Assembly: GCA_946626015.1 (NCBI GenBank)
Contig: CAMOTT010000005.1
Location: 1-30,047 of the forward strand
Length of the DNA: 30,047 nucleotides
Direction: 5' to 3'
Origin: an uncultured Clostridia bacterium
Lineage (GTDB): Bacteria; Bacillota; Clostridia; Oscillospirales; Acutalibacteraceae
The notes beneath the pieces were generated by a model. That model saw nothing but the letters and a program-made list of their open reading frames with translations. It ran no database searches and was not told the DNA's origin. The first letter of the stretch is position 1; each line of letters begins with the position of its first letter. Made by a program: the position numbers and the translations under genes. Shown piece after piece: positions 1 to 7,294 of the stretch.

Positions 1-793
1 TGCTCTTCTGCTCCTGCTCCACCTGCTCCTCGTATCTCTCAGCAAGGATCTCGATGGATTCAGCGTCAAGAACATCGTCGTCTATCTTGACGGCAGGCTC
101 GGAATAATCCACGTTCTCCATGATATCTTTATAAAGAGCGTTGTAGTCGGCGACATCGACCTCTTTGCTGCCTGTTATCTTATGCAGGACCACCGTCAGC
201 ACATAAGCGGACTCTGTGTTGCGGGAGCCTTCGTTTTCGGGCAGGATGTCCTTGACGGCTTTGGTAAGCTCGCTGTTGAAATGGGAGACAGCGCAGGCGA
301 TGGTGTCCTCATCGCAATCCATAAGCGCGGATATATGGACAAGGGGCATGGAAGAATAATAGAAAAGCAGGGCGATGGTTCGTACCGCCGGCGAACAACC
401 GGACATGAATTTTTCGGCCTTTTTGCAAAATGCATCATCGGATATACAGCTGCCGGGGAATATTTCAACTCCCTCGCCGAAAGGTTCATATCCCGAGGCA
501 TAGCCCACTGTTTCGGCCTTGGCTTTTTCCATGCCGCCCAGCACGTCTATACATTTGACGGCAACCGTGGAATAGAGCACCTCTTCAAAATTTTCGGGGG
601 AGCTCAGCTTTGATATGCCGTTGAAAGCCTCCGTAAAAGTATCCTTGACCACGCGGTCAACGTCAGCTTTATTCTTCAGCAAAGATTCCGCAAAAATGCG
701 TATGCCCTTATAAGTCCTTGAATAGAGCTTGCTGAATGCTGCTCCGGAACCGCCCTGAGCCTGGATAACTGCCTGAATAAACTTGTATTCCAT
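1..793 (-). CDS. ECF-like sigma-70 family RNA polymerase sigma factor (3' end beyond window)
   Basis: An open frame runs from ATG at 793-791 to the left edge (264 codons, no stop), so the C-terminus is missing. AGGTG lies 7 nt before the ATG, and a near-consensus promoter lies about 90 nt upstream. Residues about 16-85 look like sigma region 2 (for example AFSKLYSRTYKGIRIFAESL) and residues about 118-182 look like a region 4 helix-turn-helix (PAVRTIALLFYYSSMPLVHI). The later visible part (residues 225-264) is acidic and glutamate-rich, so the protein is longer than a minimal ECF factor and may carry a C-terminal regulatory domain. It would direct RNA polymerase to a dedicated promoter set. 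It is divergent from glmS. The family call is by sequence pattern, and the similarity is weak enough that a degenerate sigma-like regulator is possible. Confidence 0.7.
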   Translation of the reverse strand, partial: MEYKFIQAVIQAQGGSGAAFSKLYSRTYKGIRIFAESLLKNKADVDRVVKDTFTEAFNGISKLSSPENFEEVLYSTVAVKCIDVLGGMEKAKAETVGYASGYEPFGEGVEIFPGSCISDDAFCKKAEKFMSGCSPAVRTIALLFYYSSMPLVHISALMDCDEDTIACAVSHFNSELTKAVKDILPENEGSRNTESAYVLTVVLHKITGSKEVDVADYNALYKDIMENVDYSEPAVKIDDDVLDAESIEILAERYEEQVEQEQKS

Positions 794-883
794 AGTCATA
801 CACCTAAAAGCAGGCGTCCTTGCACCCTTTCTTTCTGGATTTTTTATCTTCAAAAAGTCAGTATCACCCATAATCCATTAAAC

Positions 884-912
884 ATTATAATATAAAGAAC
901 ACGCTTAGTCAA
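884..912 (-). promoter_or_regulatory. Promoter of the sigma factor gene
   Basis: On the minus strand TTGACT (912-907) and a perfect TATAAT (889-884) are separated by 17 nt. This is a near-consensus housekeeping promoter about 90 nt upstream of the sigma gene ATG. Confidence 0.75.
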
Positions 913-951
913 TATAAAACAAACAGGAAAATATGAGAAAAAAGTTTGGAC

Positions 952-982
952 TTTTAATGTTCTTTTGGAAAAAACATTAAAA
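952..982. promoter_or_regulatory. AT-rich inverted repeat upstream of glmS, possible operator
   Basis: TTTTAATGTT (952-961) and AACATTAAAA (973-982) are perfect 10-bp inverted arms separated by 11 nt. They sit between the divergent sigma and glmS promoters, about 27 nt before the glmS -35 region. The arms could bind a dimeric regulator. A chance AT-rich hairpin is the alternative. Confidence 0.4.
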
Positions 983-1008
983 ACGAGAAAAACAATGCTA
1001 ATTTAGAA

Positions 1009-1063
1009 TTATAAACAGGAAAAGTCGTGTTATAATAAATCTGATTTTTATCTTATAAGGAGG
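1009..1063 (+). promoter_or_regulatory. glmS promoter with extended -10, and ribosome binding site
   Basis: A perfect extended -10 (TG-t-TATAAT, 1028-1036) is preceded at 16 nt by a poor -35 (TTATAA, 1009-1014). The ribosome binding site AAGGAGG (1057-1063) lies 8 nt before the ATG. The untranslated leader is only about 30 nt, so there is no room for a glmS ribozyme. Confidence 0.65.
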
Positions 1064-1071
1064 ATAAGGTC

Positions 1072-2898
1072 ATGTGTGGAATCATAGGTTATCTCGGAGA
1101 GGACGAGGCCGCCCCCGTATTGACTGACGGGCTTGAAAGGCTTGAATACCGCGGATATGATTCGGCCGGAATTGCGGTTTTTGAAAGCGGCGGCATACAC
1201 ACCATAAAATCGAACGGCAGACTAAGCTCATTGAGAGAGAAAATAAAAGACCAGGGAACTCCCCGAGGCACCTTGGGTATAGGCCATACCCGTTGGGCAA
1301 CCCACGGAAAACCCTCTGACTACAACGCCCATCCCCATTCGGGAGAAAAGGGCAAAATAACTCTTGTTCACAACGGTATCATAGAAAATTATATTGAGCT
1401 CAAAGCTCAGCTCCAGGCTGAGGGCGTAAAATTCACCTCAGATACCGACACGGAGGTCGTGGCTCAGTTAGCGGAGAAAAACTACAACGGCAATCTGATC
1501 GAAACGATAGTCAAAACGGTTTCCCAACTCAAAGGCTCATTTGCTCTGGGCATCCTTTGCGAGGATTATCCCGACACCCTTGTGGGCGTCAGGAAAAGTT
1601 CTCCGCTGCTTGCGGCGGTTTGCGACAAGGGCTGCCTTATCGCCTCGGACATCACGGCGCTCCTCCCTTACTCGGAGGAGATATACCGCATGGAGGACGG
1701 TGAGATCTGCGTTTTCACCAAGTCCGGAGCGGCGTTTTACGATTTTGACGGGGCGCCGATCAAAAAGAGCGCCGAGGCTGTGGGGTTCAACGCGAAATCA
1801 GCGGACAAAAACGGCTACGAGTATTTTATGATGAAGGAGATATACGACCAGCCGGAGACCCTTAGAGCCACCATAAACCAGTACATTACGCCGGATGGCA
1901 AGGTGGATCCGGGAGCCGGGGCGAAGGGCTTCGGCAACCTTAAGGATATCAACCGTATTTTCATCGTGGGCTGCGGCTCCGCCTACCATGCCGGAGTAGT
2001 GGGCAAGTATGTTATCGAGGAGCTTGTACGCATCCCCGTGGAGGCTGATATCGCCTCCGAGTTCCGCTACCGCGACCCGATACTTGACGAACACACGCTG
2101 GTAATAATAATCAGCCAGAGCGGCGAGACGGCGGATACCCTGGCGGCTCTCCGGCTTGCAAAGGAGAGCGGCGCAAGAGTTATGTCAATCGTAAATGTTG
2201 AGGGCAGCACCATCGCAACCGAAAGCGATTGCGTTCTCTTTACCCGCGCGGGCATCGAGATAGCCGTGGCCACCACAAAGGCATATTCCGCCCAAATAGC
2301 CACCCTCTACGTTGCGGCGGTATATATGGCGCAGGAGCTCAAAACGGTGTCGGAGGATGAGCTCAGGCTCCTTGTCCACCACCTTGCCCTTTTGCCCGAC
2401 GCGGTGGAAAAGGCCCTTGGCACAAAAAGCAGGGCTGAAGAGCTGGCTGCAAAATATTACGAGCTTGACCACGCCTATTATGTGGGCAGGAATATCGACT
2501 ACGCCAGCGCCATGGAGTCGTCGCTCAAATTAAAGGAGATAAGCTATGTCCATTCCGAGGCCTATGCCGCCGGAGAATTGAAGCACGGCACCATCTCTCT
2601 TATCGAGGACGGCACCCTTGTGATAGCTCTCTGTTGCTGCCGGCGTCTGCTTGCAAAAACCCAGAGCAATATCGAGGAGGTTCGTGCCAGAGGCGCAAGG
2701 ATTATCTGCGTGACCACGGAGGACGAGGTAAAGGCTCTGAAATATGACGATCTGCTCACCGTTCCGGCGACACATCCTCTTTTTGTCGGTTCGCTGGAGG
2801 TCGTTCCCTTGCAATTATTCGCGTATTATACGGCAAAATTCAGAAAATGTGACATAGATAAGCCAAGATGTCTTGCAAAATCCGTTACAGTGGAGTAA
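1072..2898 (+). CDS. glmS: Glutamine-fructose-6-phosphate aminotransferase (isomerising)
   Basis: This cytoplasmic enzyme makes glucosamine-6-phosphate from fructose-6-phosphate and glutamine, the first step toward UDP-GlcNAc for the cell wall. The 608-residue length is typical. The protein begins MCGIIGYLG, where Cys2 is the N-terminal nucleophile of the class II glutaminase domain (about 1-230). Two SIS sugar-isomerase domains follow: the first near residue 293 (FIVGCGSAYHAG, then ISQSGETADT) and the second near residue 460 (SLKLKEISYVHSEAYAAGELKHG). The start is fixed by AAGGAGG 8 nt upstream. An oddity is a Cys-Cys-Cys-Arg-Arg run at residues 521-525, in the second SIS domain, where homologues vary. 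The next gene follows after 56 nt with no terminator, so read-through into it is likely. Confidence 0.97.
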   Translation: MCGIIGYLGEDEAAPVLTDGLERLEYRGYDSAGIAVFESGGIHTIKSNGRLSSLREKIKDQGTPRGTLGIGHTRWATHGKPSDYNAHPHSGEKGKITLVHNGIIENYIELKAQLQAEGVKFTSDTDTEVVAQLAEKNYNGNLIETIVKTVSQLKGSFALGILCEDYPDTLVGVRKSSPLLAAVCDKGCLIASDITALLPYSEEIYRMEDGEICVFTKSGAAFYDFDGAPIKKSAEAVGFNAKSADKNGYEYFMMKEIYDQPETLRATINQYITPDGKVDPGAGAKGFGNLKDINRIFIVGCGSAYHAGVVGKYVIEELVRIPVEADIASEFRYRDPILDEHTLVIIISQSGETADTLAALRLAKESGARVMSIVNVEGSTIATESDCVLFTRAGIEIAVATTKAYSAQIATLYVAAVYMAQELKTVSEDELRLLVHHLALLPDAVEKALGTKSRAEELAAKYYELDHAYYVGRNIDYASAMESSLKLKEISYVHSEAYAAGELKHGTISLIEDGTLVIALCCCRRLLAKTQSNIEEVRARGARIICVTTEDEVKALKYDDLLTVPATHPLFVGSLEVVPLQLFAYYTAKFRKCDIDKPRCLAKSVTVE

Positions 2899-2954
2899 AA
2901 TATAGCTCATTATTTGTAACAAAATTTCTAAACGAAAGCTAAGGAAGGTCTGTT

Positions 2955-3659
2955 ATGGAAAACATTGCTTTGCAACCCAACGAGGGCAAGCAGATTAAAA
3001 TCGAAACGTCGTTCGGCGAATTCATGAGATACCCGGTCAAAACCCATGTTGTAGTTTCCGGGGATGATCTGAACAAGATAATGGACGATTATGTGATGGA
3101 ATATATCGAAGAAGGGGATATGATCTTCATAAGCGAAAAGATAATCGCCATCAGTCAGGGCAGAGCCTTTGACATTGACGACATACATCCCTCAAAGCTC
3201 GCCAATTTCCTGTGTAAATTCGTCTACAAATCACCCTACGGCATAGGCCTGGGCAGCCCGTGGACAATGGAGCTTGCCATCCGTGAGATCGGCGTTCCGA
3301 AAATAATGTTTGCAGCCTTTTGCTCGGCGGTGACAAAACCCTTCGGGGTCAGGGGCGTGTTTTATAAAATCGTGGGCGACAAGGGCAGAGCCATCGACGG
3401 CCCCTGCAGCTACACCCTTCCGCCATATAACCACTGCGCCAAGCTGGCGCCCAAGGAGCCGGACAAGGTTGCCGCGCAGCTGAGCAAACACACAGGCTGC
3501 AAGGTGGTCATAATCGACTCAAACGATATCGGCAGGGAGATCCTGGGCGTTAGCGACAAGAGCATAAGTATTGATATGTGCAAGGAGATCTTCGCGGACA
3601 ATCCCCTGGGTCAGGCGTCCCAGCAGACTCCCATTGCCATAGTGAGAAAAGTAAAATAA
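2955..3659 (+). CDS. CofE-like coenzyme F420-0:L-glutamate ligase family protein
   Basis: This is a 234-residue protein of the F420-0:gamma-glutamyl ligase family (PF01996). Characterised members attach glutamate to F420-0 with GTP. Family-like segments include GDMIFISEKIIAISQGRAFD (about 54-73), a central GIGLGSPWTMELAIREIG stretch and the later VVIIDSNDIGREILG. The start is set by AAGGAAGG 6 nt before the ATG. No F420 synthesis gene (cofC, cofD, fbiC) is visible nearby, and most fermentative Clostridia are not known to make F420. An amide ligation on another acceptor is therefore likely, but the substrate is unknown. It is followed after 25 nt by the XRE/cupin gene. Confidence 0.8.
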   Translation: MENIALQPNEGKQIKIETSFGEFMRYPVKTHVVVSGDDLNKIMDDYVMEYIEEGDMIFISEKIIAISQGRAFDIDDIHPSKLANFLCKFVYKSPYGIGLGSPWTMELAIREIGVPKIMFAAFCSAVTKPFGVRGVFYKIVGDKGRAIDGPCSYTLPPYNHCAKLAPKEPDKVAAQLSKHTGCKVVIIDSNDIGREILGVSDKSISIDMCKEIFADNPLGQASQQTPIAIVRKVK

Positions 3660-3684
3660 CAAAATAACAGGAGGTGTCTGCGTA

Positions 3685-4236
3685 ATGAACAACGCTGATC
3701 TGCAGCAGATCCCCAAGAGGATAAAAGAACTGCGTGAGATCCTTGATATTTCCGCCATGGAGATGGCCAAGGGGCTCAAGATAGATATGGAGCAATATTC
3801 CGCCCTTGAGAACGGCACAAAGGATATCCCCATAAGCACCCTTTATGATATAGCGGAGCTGCTGGGAGTTGACTGTACTGTTCTGCTTACAGGCGATTCT
3901 CCCCGAATGAATACCCACACCGTGGTACGCAAGGGCGATGGAATAGCTGTTGACAGGTACAAGGGCTACCATTTTGAGGGGCTTGCGTACAATTTCAAAA
4001 ACCGCATAATGGATCCCATGCTCGTCACCCTTGAGGTGCAGGAAAAGGATCCCGCTCTTGTTACACACGGAGGTCAGGAATTCAACTATGTCCTTGAAGG
4101 CTCCGTCAGAGTCACTGTGGGCAGCAAGAGCTTTGTGCTCAATGAAGGAGACTGCATTTATTTTGATCCCACCCTTCCCCACGGTCAGGCCGCCGTGGGC
4201 GGAACCACAAAGTTTCTGACGGTCATCAACGAATAA
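3685..4236 (+). CDS. XRE-family helix-turn-helix regulator with C-terminal cupin domain
   Basis: This 183-residue protein has an N-terminal XRE/HTH-3 domain (residues about 5-67: KRIKELREILDISAMEMAKG, then YSALENGTKDIPISTLYDIA) and a C-terminal cupin_2 domain (about 105-180). Cupin candidates for metal or ligand binding are His128, Glu132 and His166, within HGGQEFNYVLEG and the GDCIYFDPTLPHGQA strand. Such proteins are ligand-sensing transcription regulators. The start is marked by AGGAGGTG 8 nt before the ATG. It lies 33 nt upstream of an acyl-CoA synthetase gene, an arrangement that recurs in Clostridia and methanogens, so it probably senses or regulates that acyl metabolism. The ligand cannot be read from the sequence. 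Confidence 0.9.
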   Translation: MNNADLQQIPKRIKELREILDISAMEMAKGLKIDMEQYSALENGTKDIPISTLYDIAELLGVDCTVLLTGDSPRMNTHTVVRKGDGIAVDRYKGYHFEGLAYNFKNRIMDPMLVTLEVQEKDPALVTHGGQEFNYVLEGSVRVTVGSKSFVLNEGDCIYFDPTLPHGQAAVGGTTKFLTVINE

Positions 4237-4269
4237 GAGCAAATTTTATTGATAAAGCGGGTTTTAAAA

Positions 4270-5964
4270 ATGAATGAGATTATAAAAAGATACTGTCCCC
4301 GGTTTGAGTTTGATTCCTACGAGGACATGAAAGAAAACTTTACTATAAATGTTCCGGATGATTTCAACTTCGGTTTCGACGTTGTGGACGAGTGGGCAAG
4401 GCTGGAGCCTGAAAAGATCGCCCTTGTCTGGACCAATGACACCGAGGAGATGCGTACATACACCTTCAAGGACATCAAGGAATACAGCAACAGGACAGTA
4501 AATCTGCTGAAAGACTGCGGCATCAAAAAGGGCGACGTGGTAATGCTTGTGCTCAAGCAGCGTCCGGAGGTCTGGTTCTGCATGGTGGCGCTGCATAAGC
4601 TGGGGGCAATAGTTATCCCAGGCACATTCCAGCTCACAAAAAAAGACCTGGTCTACCGTATGAACGCCGCCGGCGCCAAGCTGCTTATCACCGTCAACGA
4701 TGACGACATAGTCAAGCACGCCAAGGACTCCCTGCCGGAGTGCCCCGGAGTGACCCACTATATCACCGTGGGGGACAAAGCGGTGGAGGGCGCAATAGAC
4801 TACCGCAGTGTGATAAACGACTATTCCCCCGTGTTCGACAGACCGACAGACGAGGGCAGAACGGTCGTCACCGACACGGCTCTGCTCTACTTCTCCTCGG
4901 GCACCAGCGGTATGCCCAAAATGGTTCGCCACGATTTCTCCTCAGCCCTTGGCCATATCACGACCGCAAAGTTCTGGCACTGCGTTCAGGAGAATACTAT
5001 ACATATGACTCAGACCGATTCCGGCTGGGCAAAGTTTGCCTGGGGCAAGATCTACGGTCAGTGGATCTGCGGAGCGGCTATCGGCGCCTATGACACGGAA
5101 AAATTCCACCCGGATACCATGCTTAAGGCGATCTTAAGGATCCATCCCACCACCTTCTGCGCCCCGGCCACCATATACAGGGTGCTCATCAAAGAGGATC
5201 TTTCCGAATATGACCTGAGCTTTATAAAGCACGCCACCGTTGCGGGCGAGCCGCTTAATCCCGAGGTTTTTAATCAGATAGAAAAACAGACCGGCCTGCG
5301 GATCTACGAGGGCTTCGGCCAAAGCGAATCCTCCGTGCTGCTTGCCAACTTCCCCTGGATGGAGATCCGCCCCGGTTCAATGGGCAAGCCCGCGCCTATT
5401 TTCGACATCGACCTGCTGGATGAAAACGGCAACCCCTGCGAGGACGGCATCGTTGGCATGATAAGCGTCAAGGGTGTGGACAAAAAGCACCCTGTGGGTC
5501 TTTTCCGGGATTACTGGAAGGACGACGAGGCCATGGCAAAGAGCTTTACTTACGGCAATTACGGCACAGGCGATATGGCCTGGCGCGACGCGGACGGCTA
5601 TTATTGGTTTGAGGGCAGGAACGACGACGTTATAAAGTGCTCCGGCTACCGCATAGGCCCCTTTGAGGTTGAAAGCGCCCTTATGGAGCATCCCTCTGTG
5701 CTGGAGTGCGCCGTTACGGCGGTGCCCGATCCCATCAGGGGTGAAATAGTCAAGGCGACCATAGTCCTCGCAAGGGGCTATGAACCCGGTGACGAGCTCA
5801 TCAAGGAGCTGCAAAATCACGTCACGCGCACCACCGCGCCCTACAAATATCCCCGTATGATCGAGTTTGTTCCCGAGCTTCCAAAAACGATCAGCGGCAA
5901 GATCATGCGCACGGTTATCCGCGCCAACGATATGAAAAAGTATAACAACGGCACCACCGTTTAA
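4270..5964 (+). CDS. AMP-forming acyl-CoA synthetase (medium-chain/acetyl-CoA synthetase-like)
   Basis: An ANL-superfamily adenylating enzyme that would activate a carboxylic acid to acyl-AMP and then acyl-CoA. The P-loop-like motif YFSSGTSGMPK is near residues 206-216. The aromatic/adenine motif EGFGQSES follows, then GTGDMAWRDADGYYWFEGR and the hinge KCSGYRIGPFEVE. The catalytic A10 lysine is Lys544 in PKTISGKIMR. Length (564 residues) fits the acetyl/medium-chain acyl-CoA synthetase group. I chose ATG 4270 because homologues begin near MNEIIKRY. A TTG at 4249 would add seven residues, and neither start has a strong ribosome binding site. Translation may be coupled to the XRE/cupin gene. 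Substrate unknown. Confidence 0.9.
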   Translation: MNEIIKRYCPRFEFDSYEDMKENFTINVPDDFNFGFDVVDEWARLEPEKIALVWTNDTEEMRTYTFKDIKEYSNRTVNLLKDCGIKKGDVVMLVLKQRPEVWFCMVALHKLGAIVIPGTFQLTKKDLVYRMNAAGAKLLITVNDDDIVKHAKDSLPECPGVTHYITVGDKAVEGAIDYRSVINDYSPVFDRPTDEGRTVVTDTALLYFSSGTSGMPKMVRHDFSSALGHITTAKFWHCVQENTIHMTQTDSGWAKFAWGKIYGQWICGAAIGAYDTEKFHPDTMLKAILRIHPTTFCAPATIYRVLIKEDLSEYDLSFIKHATVAGEPLNPEVFNQIEKQTGLRIYEGFGQSESSVLLANFPWMEIRPGSMGKPAPIFDIDLLDENGNPCEDGIVGMISVKGVDKKHPVGLFRDYWKDDEAMAKSFTYGNYGTGDMAWRDADGYYWFEGRNDDVIKCSGYRIGPFEVESALMEHPSVLECAVTAVPDPIRGEIVKATIVLARGYEPGDELIKELQNHVTRTTAPYKYPRMIEFVPELPKTISGKIMRTVIRANDMKKYNNGTTV

Positions 5965-5982
5965 TATTAGGAGGAATTTCAA

Positions 5983-7227
5983 ATGGCAATTTTAAGACCT
6001 TTCAAGGCGATCCGTCCCATCCCCGAAAAGGCGAAGGATGTGGCTGCTCTGCCGTACGACGTCATGAACAGCGAAGAGGCAAGGGAAATGGTAAAGGGCA
6101 AGCCCTATTCATTCCTGCACGTTGACAAGGCGGAGGTCGATCTGCCGGAGGGCATAGATATCTATACCGAGCAGGTTTACCTCAAGGCAAGGGAAAACCT
6201 CAACAAACTTGTGGAGGATAAGGTTTGCAAAGAGGATGAGAAGCCCTGTATCTACATCTACCGTCAGATAATGAACGGCAGGAGCCAGACCGGTCTTGTG
6301 GGCTGCACTTCCATCGACGATTATATGAACAACATCATCAAAAAGCATGAGCTGACCCGCGCGGACAAAGAGGCGGACAGGATCAATCATGTTGATTACT
6401 GCGATGCCAATACAGGCCCCATTTTCCTCACCTACCGTGAGCGTGACGATATTACAAGCGTTGTTGAGGGCTGGAAGTCCTCGCATGAACCCGTTTACGA
6501 CTTTGTGACCGAGGACGGCATAGCAAATACCGTCTGGGTGATAGACGACGCTGCTGTTGTGGCGGAGCTTACAAAGAAGTTTGCCGATGTGGACTATCTT
6601 TACATAGCGGACGGCCATCACCGCGCAGCCTCCGCCGTCAGGGTGGGCTGCAAGCGCCGCGAGGCAAAGCCGGATTACACAGGCGAAGAGGAATTCAACT
6701 TCTTCCTTGCCGTGCTGTTCCCCCGGAACGAGCTGGAGATAATGGACTACAACCGCGTTGTCAAGGATCTCAACGGCCTGACCACGGAGCAGTTCATCGA
6801 GAAGATCGGCGAAAAATTCCTGGTGGAGCAGGCTCCCGCTTCCCCCTTCAAGCCCGAGGCAAAGCACACCTACGGTATGTATCTTGAGGGCAAGTGGTAT
6901 AAGCTCACCGCTAAGGACGGCACCTTTGACGCTAACGATCCCGTTGCCCGTCTGGACGTTTCCATACTTCAAAACAACCTTATCGCTCCCATACTGGGTA
7001 TCGGCGATCCCCGCACAGACAAGAGGATCGATTTCGTAGGCGGTATCAGAGGCCTGGGCGAGCTTGAGCGCAGAGCGAACTCCGATATGAAGCTGGCTTT
7101 CTCCATGTACCCCACGACCCTTGACGACCTTATGGATATCGCTGACGCGGGCAAGATCATGCCTCCGAAATCCACCTGGTTTGAGCCCAAGCTCCTCAGC
7201 GGCTTGTTCATCCACAAGTTGTCATAA
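5983..7227 (+). CDS. DUF1015 family protein
   Basis: This 414-residue protein matches the DUF1015 (COG4198) family from the N-terminus (MAILRPFKAIRP, then AALPYDVMNSEEAREMVKG) to the C-terminal FEPKLLSGLF. Its most striking motif is ADGHHRAASA at residues 209-218, which resembles the DGxHR signature of ParB/sulfiredoxin-like nucleotide-binding folds. In many Clostridia the family sits beside serine-synthesis genes (serA, serC), but no such gene is in this window. The start follows AGGAGG closely, and the gene is 18 nt after the acyl-CoA synthetase. A strong hairpin with a T-tract follows at 7255. The family is well conserved, but I do not assign a reaction. Confidence 0.88.
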   Translation: MAILRPFKAIRPIPEKAKDVAALPYDVMNSEEAREMVKGKPYSFLHVDKAEVDLPEGIDIYTEQVYLKARENLNKLVEDKVCKEDEKPCIYIYRQIMNGRSQTGLVGCTSIDDYMNNIIKKHELTRADKEADRINHVDYCDANTGPIFLTYRERDDITSVVEGWKSSHEPVYDFVTEDGIANTVWVIDDAAVVAELTKKFADVDYLYIADGHHRAASAVRVGCKRREAKPDYTGEEEFNFFLAVLFPRNELEIMDYNRVVKDLNGLTTEQFIEKIGEKFLVEQAPASPFKPEAKHTYGMYLEGKWYKLTAKDGTFDANDPVARLDVSILQNNLIAPILGIGDPRTDKRIDFVGGIRGLGELERRANSDMKLAFSMYPTTLDDLMDIADAGKIMPPKSTWFEPKLLSGLFIHKLS

Positions 7228-7244
7228 TCAAAAAATGCTATAAT
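7219..7244 (+). promoter_or_regulatory. Putative promoter of the polysaccharide deacetylase gene
   Basis: A perfect extended -10 (TG-c-TATAAT, 7236-7244) lies just after the DUF1015 stop. A TTGTCA (7219-7224) is only 14 nt upstream, so the extended -10 would carry most of the activity. Transcription would begin near 7251, immediately before the hairpin at 7255. Confidence 0.55.
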
Positions 7245-7254
7245 GTAATAACGA

Positions 7255-7294
7255 TCTCACTCCGAACATAAATTGTATTCGGGGTGAGATTTTT
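7255..7294 (+). terminator. Rho-independent terminator-like hairpin overlapping the next gene's start
   Basis: The arms TCTCACTCCGAA (7255-7266) and TTCGGGGTGAGA (7278-7289) form a 12-bp stem with one G-T wobble and an 11-nt loop, followed by TTTTT (7290-7294). It would end the glmS-DUF1015 run. The 3' arm also contains the only plausible ribosome binding site (GGTGA) and the alternative GTG start of the deacetylase gene. Confidence 0.75.

Noticed and set aside
182..613. Plus-strand 143-codon open frame opposite the sigma factor
   Set aside because: It is antisense to a well-supported coding frame with promoter and ribosome binding site, and its protein has no recognisable features.
1037..1071. 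glmS ribozyme or riboswitch in the glmS leader
   Set aside because: The leader from the extended -10 is only about 30 nt, too short for the roughly 150-nt ribozyme.
6109..7215. 368-codon minus-strand open frame inside DUF1015
   Set aside because: DUF1015 matches its family throughout. The antisense frame is a by-product of codon bias and has no ribosome binding site.
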